From positions 1-64,000 of the forward strand of contig CAZHER010000003.1 in the NCBI GenBank assembly GCA_964532005.1: DNA of 64,000 bases. Direction: 5' to 3'. A program made the position numbers and the translations under genes. The DNA comes from CAYQEU01 sp964532005 (GTDB lineage Bacteria > Patescibacteriota > Doudnabacteria > UBA920). This document shows, in pieces, positions 56,843-64,000 of the stretch; the first letter of the stretch is position 1; each line of letters begins with the position of its first letter. The notes under the pieces were generated by a model. It was given only the letters and a program-made list of their open reading frames with translations, did no database searches and was not told where the DNA came from.

Positions 56843-57979
56843 TTACCTCAATTCAGCATTAAATTGTTCTGCGGTTTGTTTGTAGACTTCGTCCTGAAGC
56901 GGGTCAATTTCCTCTGCTTGAAGAGTTCTATGATTACTGCGGTAGAATATTCGGTAAGTGTAACTCATCTTATCTGAGCCAAATTTTTCATCGTTTTCAT
57001 ATTTATCTAAAAGCTGTACTTCTTCAACTAAATCACCACCAATATGACGAATAAGATCAAAGTAATTATTAGGTATAAAGCTTTTGCTTACGATGAAAGA
57101 TATGTCGCGAATTATTGGTGGATATTTGCTCACTTCGGTAAATTTGTGTCCCAGGACCAACTGTTTTTTTACCCGCTCATCTTCTGACCACAAAAGTCTA
57201 ATATCTGGTAATTCCATGCTGACAATAGCAAGTCTTTCCAAACCAAATCCAAATGCCCAGCCATTATAGCTTCCCTGCTCAACCCCAAGCGTATTCAATA
57301 CGACCTGTCTCACCATTCCTCCACCTAGAACTTCAATCCATTGACCATCTTTTTCTATTTCCATTTCCAATGATGGGTCCGTGTATGGGAACGTGTCATG
57401 ATTGAATCGGAATTTGGTTTCTGGTCCAAATACTGCCTTTGCAATATCGCCTAAAACTTTTTTTAGGTCTTCTTCTGTTAGCACTCTTTCTTTTGTAGGA
57501 GCCAATAACCAACCATCTACTTGATGGAATATGTTCATGTGGTGACGGTCTATTTCATCTTTGCGATATACTTTTCCATAGCATAGCGATCCTATAGGTT
57601 CTCCGGCGGCCAACTTTTTCCTAATTTCGGGGTGATTTAGGTAGTAATACCACATAATTGTGGTATGGGTCCGCAAGATATTTTCATCATCGACATAATA
57701 TGTGTCAGATTTGCTTCGGGCAGGATGGTCTGGCGGAAAATTGAACAAATCAAAGCTTGGGCCGACTGGAACTATTTCAGGTACTTTGATTATGTCAAAA
57801 TTAGCAAACTCTGGAAGCGAAGCCAGTCTGGAAATTAACTCTTTTAAGGGACTACCGTCTTTGCGCGACAGATCGTCCATTTCAAGATAGCGCTTGATTC
57901 GCAAGCTTTCAAAATCCGTTCTTGTTTCAAGTTGTTTTTTAAGTTCACGCTCTTTCTCAGAGTCAATATTGATTTCCAT
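56843..57979 (-). CDS. Mitochondrial-like single-chain phenylalanyl-tRNA synthetase
   Basis: A 378-residue class II synthetase. Residues about 60-275 are a PheS catalytic core: motif 2 'GKVYRKDEIDRHHMNIFHQ' (136-153), 'FPYTDPSLEMEI' (197-208) and motif 3 'GWAFGFGLERLA' (240-251). Residues 284-378 are a fused FDX-ACB anticodon-binding domain, starting 'SKYPPIIRDISF' and including 'IGGDLVEEVQLLDKY'. In bacteria that domain normally ends PheT. This core-plus-FDX-ACB plan is that of monomeric mitochondrial PheRS, and the matching motifs are strikingly close to human FARS2 as I recall it. No B3/B4 editing domain is present. It forms an operon with a tRNA-binding-domain gene. Confidence 0.88.
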   Translation of the reverse strand: MEINIDSEKERELKKQLETRTDFESLRIKRYLEMDDLSRKDGSPLKELISRLASLPEFANFDIIKVPEIVPVGPSFDLFNFPPDHPARSKSDTYYVDDENILRTHTTIMWYYYLNHPEIRKKLAAGEPIGSLCYGKVYRKDEIDRHHMNIFHQVDGWLLAPTKERVLTEEDLKKVLGDIAKAVFGPETKFRFNHDTFPYTDPSLEMEIEKDGQWIEVLGGGMVRQVVLNTLGVEQGSYNGWAFGFGLERLAIVSMELPDIRLLWSEDERVKKQLVLGHKFTEVSKYPPIIRDISFIVSKSFIPNNYFDLIRHIGGDLVEEVQLLDKYENDEKFGSDKMSYTYRIFYRSNHRTLQAEEIDPLQDEVYKQTAEQFNAELR

Positions 57980-57993
57980 GATTCCATCAATCT

Positions 57994-58422
57994 TTAATAA
58001 TTCAGAATTGTACCAGGCACCGTCTCAGCTGGCAATACCATAATTTCCGGTTTATTCCCTATTTCATTACTTGCTCCAATCTCAAATTCCGCACAAATCA
58101 TTCCTTGGCTTACGATTCCTCTGATTTTTGCTGTTTCTAAAACAAAAGACTCGTGCTGCTCGGAATGAATATTTTTTGCTATTTTCGCTCCGGGGAGAGC
58201 TAAAACCACCATGTCCCCCGTTTCAAAGTTAAAAGCCCCGCACACCACAGGTTCTACGGGATCCTCACTACCGATGTCTAATGATATTATTCTTAGCCTG
58301 TCTGCGTTTGGGTGTTTTTCGATTTTAATTACCTTGGCTGCAACAATTTTTCCTTTAGGTTTGGTAGGTGTTTTTTTTTCAGTGTTACTTTTGCCAAATA
58401 TTGATTTTAAAAAATTTAACAT
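57994..58422 (-). CDS. Free-standing tRNA-binding (OB-fold) domain protein, PheT-N-like
   Basis: A 142-residue protein. A short basic N-terminus (1-25) precedes an EMAP-II/tRNA-binding OB domain (about 25-130) with 'IEKHPNADRLRI', 'VVCGAFNFETGDMVVLALPGA' in two parts, 'KIRGIVSQGMICAEFEIG' and 'MVLPAETVPGT', the exact series seen at the N-terminus of bacterial PheT. The rest of PheT is absent. It lies 14 nt upstream of the single-chain PheRS, so it probably binds tRNA in trans for that enzyme. Confidence 0.87.
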   Translation of the reverse strand: MLNFLKSIFGKSNTEKKTPTKPKGKIVAAKVIKIEKHPNADRLRIISLDIGSEDPVEPVVCGAFNFETGDMVVLALPGAKIAKNIHSEQHESFVLETAKIRGIVSQGMICAEFEIGASNEIGNKPEIMVLPAETVPGTILNY

Positions 58423-58425
58423 AAC

Positions 58426-59874
58426 CTAATAATTTTTGCACTCGATCTGATTACACATGTAGCCTGTGTATCCTTTGGGCGGATTGTCAAAAACTGCTTT
58501 TAATGTGAAAGCATCGAATGTTTCGCTGACTTCATATACATAATCTTTGCCAGTGCGCGGGTCTTTAGGAATATCTGTCATAAATCGCGGAACCAAAGAT
58601 AGTTTATAGCTTTCTTCGGTTGGAAATACTTTTCGTTCCGGAGCAGTGATGTCTATATTACTATCCGAGTATAGACCCAAGGCTAAGGCAATATTTTCAA
58701 CGTCGCGTTTTCTCTTTTCGTCGTTGGCGCTGGCATTGTTTTTAATTTGATCCAGTTCAGCTTGCTGACTTCCGTATTTAATAACTAAATTTTGCGTTTC
58801 GCTGAAGTATAGAAGAGTAAATTCTTGGTTATTGTTGGAGGCTACATAGCCGTAAACATATTTGTCTTTGTTTATAGGATCGTCGTAGTTGGTTGCGACC
58901 GCCACATAAGATTTTACTTGGCTGGCCATATCTGCAAAGCTGTCAGTAGCTGGATAACTGCCTCTTGCAGACTTGTATTTCAAGAGACCAGCAGCAATCT
59001 TTTGAATCGTATTGGATCTTTGGGTATCCCTAGCCAGCTTGGCTGTTGGTGACTGGTCTATAGATGAATCTATATCAGAGCTATCAGTAGGCATGTCAAT
59101 TGAAAGATCGGTAAACTCATATTGCTTTAACGCATCAGCTCCTAATGTTTTTATTGTTGGCTGGTGCAGACCCTTGCTTTTTATTTTGTCTTTGATTTCC
59201 TGAAGTTGCGTTTCGCTAAATTTTACATTAGTTGTAATATCATATCCTCCCCGAGCGAAGTCGGAATCCTTATAATCTTCCCCGGAATTGGTGCGGTCGG
59301 TCAAAGGACTTCCTCCAAAAACATGGACTTCATCTCCGTCAGCCAAGCCATCAGAATCACTGTCAGAATTATTAGGATCGGTTTTGCTGTTGTATTCTTC
59401 TAAATTGTTTAAACCGTCACGATCGGGATCGGCGTTGTCTGCGCACACTGTTTTATCTTGGCAGTCTTCTGAGCTAAAGTATCTTTTTTGCCATTCAACA
59501 GGAGTTGTAACATCGCCTTTAATCTCTTCATCATTATCTCTATCAGAATCCGAATTGTCTTCGTTTACTGCTACATTAGTATCGTTGCTTTGATTCTGTT
59601 GTTTGGCATATTTATAACCAAAATAACCAAATACACTCAGTACAACAATAGCTAAAACAACCACAACAATCATCACAATTTTGCGGTTTGAGTGAGGGAT
59701 GGAAAAACCGCTTATTTCCTCGTTTTCCATTACAGGTGTTGCCGAAGATTTTGTTGAACTAACAGCGGGCTGTTTGGAAATTACGGATGGCCCAGAAATA
59801 TTGCGAGGCATTACATTGTAAAATGCTTCTCCTGCTTCCTCTTCTTCTGGATTTACGTTTGGTTTAGGATCCAT
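58426..59874 (-). CDS. Membrane-anchored protein with calcium-type repeats and two pseudopilin-like domains
   Basis: A 482-residue protein. A cytosolic low-complexity start (1-65) leads to one helix (about 66-90). Outside, 'NADPDRDGLNNLEEYNSKTDPNNSDSDSDGL' over two units is a thrombospondin-3-like calcium-binding repeat. Two later segments, 'ARDTQRSNTIQKIAAGLLKYKSARGSYP' (near 285-315) and 'DEKRKRDVENIALALGLY' with 'FPTEES', resemble the soluble part of GspG-type pseudopilins, each lacking a prepilin helix. The role is unknown, but it may present pilin-like folds on the cell surface. It lies 3 nt upstream of the tRNA-binding gene. Confidence 0.72.
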   Translation of the reverse strand: MDPKPNVNPEEEEAGEAFYNVMPRNISGPSVISKQPAVSSTKSSATPVMENEEISGFSIPHSNRKIVMIVVVVLAIVVLSVFGYFGYKYAKQQNQSNDTNVAVNEDNSDSDRDNDEEIKGDVTTPVEWQKRYFSSEDCQDKTVCADNADPDRDGLNNLEEYNSKTDPNNSDSDSDGLADGDEVHVFGGSPLTDRTNSGEDYKDSDFARGGYDITTNVKFSETQLQEIKDKIKSKGLHQPTIKTLGADALKQYEFTDLSIDMPTDSSDIDSSIDQSPTAKLARDTQRSNTIQKIAAGLLKYKSARGSYPATDSFADMASQVKSYVAVATNYDDPINKDKYVYGYVASNNNQEFTLLYFSETQNLVIKYGSQQAELDQIKNNASANDEKRKRDVENIALALGLYSDSNIDITAPERKVFPTEESYKLSLVPRFMTDIPKDPRTGKDYVYEVSETFDAFTLKAVFDNPPKGYTGYMCNQIECKNY

Positions 59875-59878
59875 TGGT

Positions 59879-60247
59879 TTATAGGTTCAAAAATAGCTCT
59901 AAAAATGTAAGGAATAACACTAGACATAATTCGACCCACCAGAACAGCAACCCTTGGGAAAGTAGAATAAGCGAAGCAATTAAGAATATTCCCACCAAAA
60001 AAGCTTGGCGAAAACTGACCGCAAGGTTATTTATATACAAACCTTTGCCAAGTTTTAATCTTAAAACCAGCCCTAATACTGTGAACAGTCCAGTTATTGT
60101 TAAAAATAGGCTCGTATAGAAAAACGCATGAGCCATAGCCCCATCGGTAAAAGGGTCAGATAGGTATACAACCGAGATTAGAGACCCTAAACATAGGGCT
60201 GTTCCTACTGCAATTAGTGGTATGTGGCTGAGATGTTTTTCTGTCAT
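59879..60247 (-). CDS. Small four-helix membrane protein of unknown function
   Basis: A 122-residue protein with four hydrophobic helices (about 8-30, 40-63, 78-98, 100-120) joined by short loops. No residues suggest transport or catalysis and I do not recognise a family. It lies 4 nt upstream of the pseudopilin-like gene in the same direction and may be its membrane partner. A TATAAT-like stretch is hidden in the AT-rich 34 nt before ATG. Confidence 0.6.
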   Translation of the reverse strand: MTEKHLSHIPLIAVGTALCLGSLISVVYLSDPFTDGAMAHAFFYTSLFLTITGLFTVLGLVLRLKLGKGLYINNLAVSFRQAFLVGIFLIASLILLSQGLLFWWVELCLVLFLTFLELFLNL

Positions 60248-60280
60248 GAACTGTATTTTGCCTTTTGATTATAACACAAA

Positions 60281-63235
60281 TTAATGCAGATCACCAAAAC
60301 TACATCTATGTTGCTTGGCGAGTTTATGCTCTTTGGCAAATAGGTCGTATTTCACAGTATGTTGTATTTTTAAAGCTGTTTCTAACAACCCCGATTTAAG
60401 TTCCTCTAGTTCTTTATTGCTGGCTAACGGCACCGATAGAGTTTCATTACCATCCAAGAACCAATAGCAAAGGGATTCTACAGGCATCTTGAAATATTCT
60501 TGCGCCGCCCACTGGTATACTCTTAACTGATCCAAATCGCTCCCCTTTTTAGTACTAGGCGCCTTTCCCGTTTTGTAGTCAATAATAATTAGTCCCTTTT
60601 GTCCTTTGTCCGCACGGTCAATTTTTCCACTAAAAGTTATGAGATTACCTTTCTCCCCTAGGTCCATTTGGAAAGATTTTTCTATGAGTTCGAGTTCAGG
60701 CTGTTCTGTAATAGTTCTTTCATAGAAAATTTTGAGAAAGTTTTTTCCTTTGTTACGGAAAGCTTCCTTTTGAGGTTTGTCATCATACCATTCATCAATC
60801 CAATATTTACCATAAAGCTCCTCTAGGGTTTTTAAAGTCGGTAGGATTATTTTATTTTCCTTAGAAAACAGATCTTGTTGGCGGGAAATTTTGGCTTCAT
60901 GGTACAGCTCCATAAAATGCTGAAAAGTTGAATGAACGGTTATACCAAAACTTAACTGTGGTGCCCCTTTCATAGGAATTTTGAGATACGATCGATATTT
61001 GTATTCAAGTGGACAGGTAATGAACTGATTTATTGCACTGTATGAGAACCTGGTCGGGATTTGCTTGTAAACGACTTTTTTTGGCTTAGTACTAGAAGAG
61101 TTAAATACAACTTTACCAGTTGCTGTAGTAATTTTGTCGCTTGGTACAAGGTTGGTTTCTTCAAGAAATAGTGAAGGTTTTTTTAATTTTACACCGCCGT
61201 AATCTCTACCCCAAGAAAAATAAAGATTGGTTTTTGCACGAGTCATGGCAACATAGAACAGTCTCCTTTCTTCCTGTAAATGGAAATCGCCCTCAGGCAG
61301 TATGTCTTTGATTAAACTTTCAGGAATTTCTATAGTATCTTTTTTACCTCTAGTGGGAAATCGTTGGTCCACCATATTTATAATGAACACATTTTCGAAC
61401 TCCAGTCCTTTAGCTGCGTGTACGGTCATAATCTTTAATGATTCAGGTCCGGTGTTCGGATCATATTTAATTGGGCCTTCTTCACCGGCTTTGATTTCCA
61501 GATCTAAGTGATTAACAAAACCTCTTAATGTGTGGTCGTCGTTCTCTTGGCTGTACAATTCTATTCTTTTATAAAATTGATCCAAAAATTCACGTTGTTC
61601 AGCATTTTCCAATGTTTCTTCCTCAAGCATTTCTGCTACACCCAGGTCCCCAACAATGTTCACAAACAGTTCAATTGCCGAAATAGAGCCAGTTTGCCCA
61701 CTGTGTTTTTGTATCAAGGCAAGAAGCGATTGAATTTTAGTTTCACTTTCTTTTGTGAGTACTGAAACGGCTTCCCTATGCTTTAACGATTCATAAAGTG
61801 AAAGCGTGTGTTTGGCTGAATATTGTGTCAATTGAGCTAAATCATTTTTATCTACAGCGAATTTTGGAAATTGTAGGACGCGGAACAGGCTTTGTGATTC
61901 ATGGTAATTGTCTAGTAATTTCATATAATGTATCAAATCGGATACAATCCGTTTTTTGTACAGACCCTTGTTAGCCATGAAATTATAAGGAATACCTGCA
62001 GAATCCAAGCGTGGCAACACTTCTTCTGCTGCTGAGTTAGCACGGATTAGTATTGCAAAATCGTTCCAGGTTAATTTATCTTGATTTGATTTCAGTTCCA
62101 GAATTTTTTTTATTACCAGATCCAGTTCTTCACTAAGATCTTTGCCTTCTAAAACCTCAATTTTTCCTGTTTTTTTACTAGATTTGTTTTTCAGCCGTTT
62201 GTCTATACCCAGCTCTGTCTCAAGTCTATTTGGGTTGTTTTTCTGGATAAAGTTATACGACAGATCCAAAATAGATTGGCTACTGCGGTAATTTTCTGTT
62301 AGGGTAATCTCCTCAGTTTGTGGAAAATCTTTTTTTAGTTTGAGTATGTTTGAAACTGAAGCCCCACGAAATTTGTATATTGACTGGTCGTCATCGCCAA
62401 CAACCACCAATTGCGGGACATGTTCACCACCTCCGGACTCAGTCAGTAATTTAATTAGTTCATATTGAGCATAGTTTGTATCCTGGAATTCATCAATTAG
62501 TACATATTTGAATTTTCTGCGGTATCCTGCCAGTATATTTGGTCTACGCACAAAGAGTTTTATTGCATAGTTTATCAGATCTCCAAAATCTAAATATTCA
62601 TTATCTAGGAGCATTTTTTGATAAAGGTGAAAGCTTTCCGCTACTTCTTTTGCTCTGCTAGCTTCAGTGGATTGCTTAATATTTTCTGGGTTTGGTAGTA
62701 GTTCGGCGCTTCCTGTATTTAGTCTAAGTCCTTCGGCGTATTTCAAATAATCTTCCGGATCAATTAGTTCATCTTTGCACTTGCTGAAATGGTCCAATAA
62801 AGCATCTATAAATTTGTTTGGAGAACCTATGGGTTTGTAGTAGTCGAGCTTAAATTTGTCGAAATTTTTATGGATCAAAATCCATTGCTGTACATTGTCC
62901 AAAAGCTTAAATTCATTGGAAATACCAATATCTAGGCCATGTTGCTTTAGTAGTCGTTCGCAAAAGCTATGGAAGGTAGAGATCCATAAATCATAGTTTC
63001 CCAGTGGCAAGAGTTGGTCAACTCTTTCTTCCATTTCCCCCGCTGCTTTTTCTGTAAATGTAAGAGCTAGAATTTCGTCAGGCTTGGCCAGGCCTTGCTC
63101 TATGAGGTAAGCAATTCTGCGAGTAATCACGGTAGTTTTTCCTGTTCCCGCGCCCGCTACAATTAATAAAGGTCCGCCAGTATGAGTGACGGCCTTTAGC
63201 TGCTGTTCATTAAGGTTTTCTAGCAAATGACCCAT
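60281..63235 (-). CDS. UvrD/PcrA-type helicase fused to a PD-(D/E)XK nuclease
   Basis: A 984-residue protein. The ATG at 63235 was chosen over a TTG three codons earlier. Superfamily 1A helicase motifs: Q motif 'LNEQQLKAV', Walker A 'AGAGTGKTTVITRR', motif II 'DEFQDTN', 'GDDDQSIYKFRGA', 'LTENYRSS', and 'MTVHAAKGLEFENVF' and 'FYVAMTRA' later. The C-terminal RecB/Cas4-like nuclease (about 770-984) begins 'SYSAINQFITCPLEYKYR' and has 'GKIDRAD' and 'IIDYKTGK' (catalytic Asp, then D-x-K). This is the AddB/AdnB-type build for double-strand-break resection. Only two of the four Cys of the usual Fe-S staple are present, since the protein ends soon after 'HRCSFGD'. Confidence 0.9.
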   Translation of the reverse strand: MGHLLENLNEQQLKAVTHTGGPLLIVAGAGTGKTTVITRRIAYLIEQGLAKPDEILALTFTEKAAGEMEERVDQLLPLGNYDLWISTFHSFCERLLKQHGLDIGISNEFKLLDNVQQWILIHKNFDKFKLDYYKPIGSPNKFIDALLDHFSKCKDELIDPEDYLKYAEGLRLNTGSAELLPNPENIKQSTEASRAKEVAESFHLYQKMLLDNEYLDFGDLINYAIKLFVRRPNILAGYRRKFKYVLIDEFQDTNYAQYELIKLLTESGGGEHVPQLVVVGDDDQSIYKFRGASVSNILKLKKDFPQTEEITLTENYRSSQSILDLSYNFIQKNNPNRLETELGIDKRLKNKSSKKTGKIEVLEGKDLSEELDLVIKKILELKSNQDKLTWNDFAILIRANSAAEEVLPRLDSAGIPYNFMANKGLYKKRIVSDLIHYMKLLDNYHESQSLFRVLQFPKFAVDKNDLAQLTQYSAKHTLSLYESLKHREAVSVLTKESETKIQSLLALIQKHSGQTGSISAIELFVNIVGDLGVAEMLEEETLENAEQREFLDQFYKRIELYSQENDDHTLRGFVNHLDLEIKAGEEGPIKYDPNTGPESLKIMTVHAAKGLEFENVFIINMVDQRFPTRGKKDTIEIPESLIKDILPEGDFHLQEERRLFYVAMTRAKTNLYFSWGRDYGGVKLKKPSLFLEETNLVPSDKITTATGKVVFNSSSTKPKKVVYKQIPTRFSYSAINQFITCPLEYKYRSYLKIPMKGAPQLSFGITVHSTFQHFMELYHEAKISRQQDLFSKENKIILPTLKTLEELYGKYWIDEWYDDKPQKEAFRNKGKNFLKIFYERTITEQPELELIEKSFQMDLGEKGNLITFSGKIDRADKGQKGLIIIDYKTGKAPSTKKGSDLDQLRVYQWAAQEYFKMPVESLCYWFLDGNETLSVPLASNKELEELKSGLLETALKIQHTVKYDLFAKEHKLAKQHRCSFGDLH

Positions 63236-63253
63236 ATCTGCCAATAATTAATA

Positions 63254-63697
63254 TTATTTGCCCGCAATAAATCCTACCCATTGTTGCCATAAATCATTGC
63301 CCTCATCTTTATATCTGACCCAGAATCCTTGGGGGCTGATTATTTCTATGTTTTCGTATTTTTTTAACTCTAACAAATCGTTATCTCGGGTAATTAAAAA
63401 ATCTGCTTTTGCTTCCACTGCGCTCTCTAAGATTTTGTTATCTTCTGGGTCCCGAACAATATTTATATTTCTTTTGTTAGCTACTATGGTAATTTGACTG
63501 AAGAAATCGTTAAGTTCGCGTTCATATTGTGGGTTGTCTATTAACTGTGAGAGAAGTAGTTTGTTTTCTTGCAAAGTCTGTCGATTGGCAAAACTTTCAA
63601 TTTTTCCAGTTCGAATTTCGTCGATAATCTGCTTTTCGTATGAATAATCATCTTTAAACCCGTCAATTATTACGTTTGTATCCAGTACTACTTTCAT
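63254..63697 (-). CDS. PIN-domain ribonuclease, putative toxin
   Basis: A 147-residue PIN domain: the first acidic residue in 'VVLDTNVIIDGF', a middle 'RDPEDNKILESAV' and a third 'ITRDNDLLEL'. These metal-binding Asp/Glu residues indicate an RNase. Its start overlaps the upstream 89-residue gene by 4 nt, the arrangement of many toxin-antitoxin pairs, although the partner is not a clear antitoxin. It is 18 nt upstream of the helicase-nuclease gene. Confidence 0.82.
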   Translation of the reverse strand: MKVVLDTNVIIDGFKDDYSYEKQIIDEIRTGKIESFANRQTLQENKLLLSQLIDNPQYERELNDFFSQITIVANKRNINIVRDPEDNKILESAVEAKADFLITRDNDLLELKKYENIEIISPQGFWVRYKDEGNDLWQQWVGFIAGK

Positions 63698-63963
63698 TTA
63701 TCATCCTCTTTTGGGGTGGATTGGTAATTTGGACTGCGCATCCCTTCTGTTTTTGTAATGTGTGACCTGGTCAGTCCCGGATAGTCCGCGCTAAAAAAAT
63801 TAGATAAATGTACTTTCATCCCTCTTTCTGAAAGTTTTCTAATAGCCATGCCCACACAGCCTTCGAGATCATAGTCGAAATTGCGGGCTCCCTGTTCAGC
63901 TCTTTGCTTCATAAAATTGGCTTCATCCATGTTTGTTTTGTCGCGCTCGTACGTCTTGAACAT
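63694..63963 (-). CDS. Small protein coupled to the PIN gene
   Basis: An 89-residue polar protein. The first 40 residues are helical and rich in Lys, Glu and Arg; the rest contains 'VHLSNFFSADYPGLTRSH' and a short basic/acidic tail. I do not recognise a DNA-binding fold, but size, position and a 4-nt overlap with the PIN gene make an antitoxin role possible. A TATACT box 4 nt before ATG predicts a leaderless transcript. Confidence 0.55.
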   Translation of the reverse strand: MFKTYERDKTNMDEANFMKQRAEQGARNFDYDLEGCVGMAIRKLSERGMKVHLSNFFSADYPGLTRSHITKTEGMRSPNYQSTPKEDDK

Positions 63964-63967
63964 TTTT

Positions 63968-63973
63968 AGTATA
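63968..63973 (-). promoter_or_regulatory. -10 box of the PIN operon, leaderless
   Basis: TATACT on the minus strand ends 4 nt before the ATG at 63963. There is no room for a leader or ribosome site. Confidence 0.5.
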
Positions 63974-64000
63974 ATGCCACCGACCAGAGCCTCTTTAACG

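Noticed and set aside
1..64000. CRISPR arrays, cas genes, transposases, prophage genes
   Set aside because: No spaced short repeats and no recognisable recombinase, cas or phage structural protein were found. The Cas4-like domain at 60281 is part of a repair helicase.

Overview
The window reads as part of a scaffold (a 10-N gap lies at 16240-16249) from an AT-rich bacterium with small, tightly packed genes. The likeliest source is the Candidate Phyla Radiation (Patescibacteria), perhaps a Parcubacteria-like lineage. Supporting signs are short versions of universal enzymes, many wall-active proteins anchored by one membrane helix, VirB2-like pilin domains, a 'sunset' domain protein, many genes without Shine-Dalgarno sites, and scattered housekeeping operons. 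L9, L1 and release factor 2 are all present and TGA is used as a stop, so the code is standard. The lineage call is inference; no 16S rRNA gene is in the window.

Layout. 1-2.4 kb: an aberrant tRNA, an HU-like protein, a nucleotidyltransferase, a response regulator and a HIT protein. 2.4-11.4 kb: a co-directional cluster (three Gfo/Idh/MocA oxidoreductases, GNAT, two paralogous nucleotidyltransferases, a PhnP-like metallo-hydrolase, a xylose-isomerase-like TIM barrel, a DegT aminotransferase, a methyltransferase) that looks like a pathway for an amino-sugar or aminocyclitol-like compound. 11.4-19.6 kb: an archaeal-type AspRS, a short UDP-glucose-dehydrogenase-like enzyme, an EamA transporter, a DUF2156 protein, a GAF histidine kinase, a YjbQ protein and MltG. 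19.7-25.7 kb: fmt, two DnaQ-fold proteins (one apparently inactive), def, a CAP protein, a TagA-like glycosyltransferase and gltX.

25.8-31.5 kb holds the most striking locus: an EnvC/PcsB-like M23 hydrolase followed by three secreted proteins that fuse a two-helix VirB2/TrbC-like pilin domain to a peptidoglycan-active or peptidase domain (one lytic transglycosylase, two C39-like peptidases). Two of them share an identical 423-bp segment, a sign of recent module shuffling. 31.4-40 kb is a patchwork of single genes (lipoprotein, VanX-like dipeptidase, nuclease, unknowns, cysteine desulfurase, sunset protein, Trm11-like methylase, L27, TPR). 40-49.5 kb: pyrG, rplI with a structured leader, ftsEX, prfB and a dTMP-supply operon (folA-thyA-tmk-kinase-dcd). 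50.5-53.3 kb: secE-nusG-rplK-[SPFH]-rplA. 54.5-64 kb: gyrB, a mitochondrial-like single-chain PheRS beside a free-standing tRNA-binding domain, a pseudopilin-like protein, a helicase-nuclease, and a PIN pair.

Two gene-expression styles coexist. Many core genes have a -10 box only a few bases before ATG and no ribosome site. A set of isolated genes (AspRS, two lipoproteins, VanX, TPR and several unknowns) instead has sigma70-type promoters with exactly 17-nt spacers, often an AGGAGG-like site, their own terminators and less AT-biased codons. These look like transferred cassettes.
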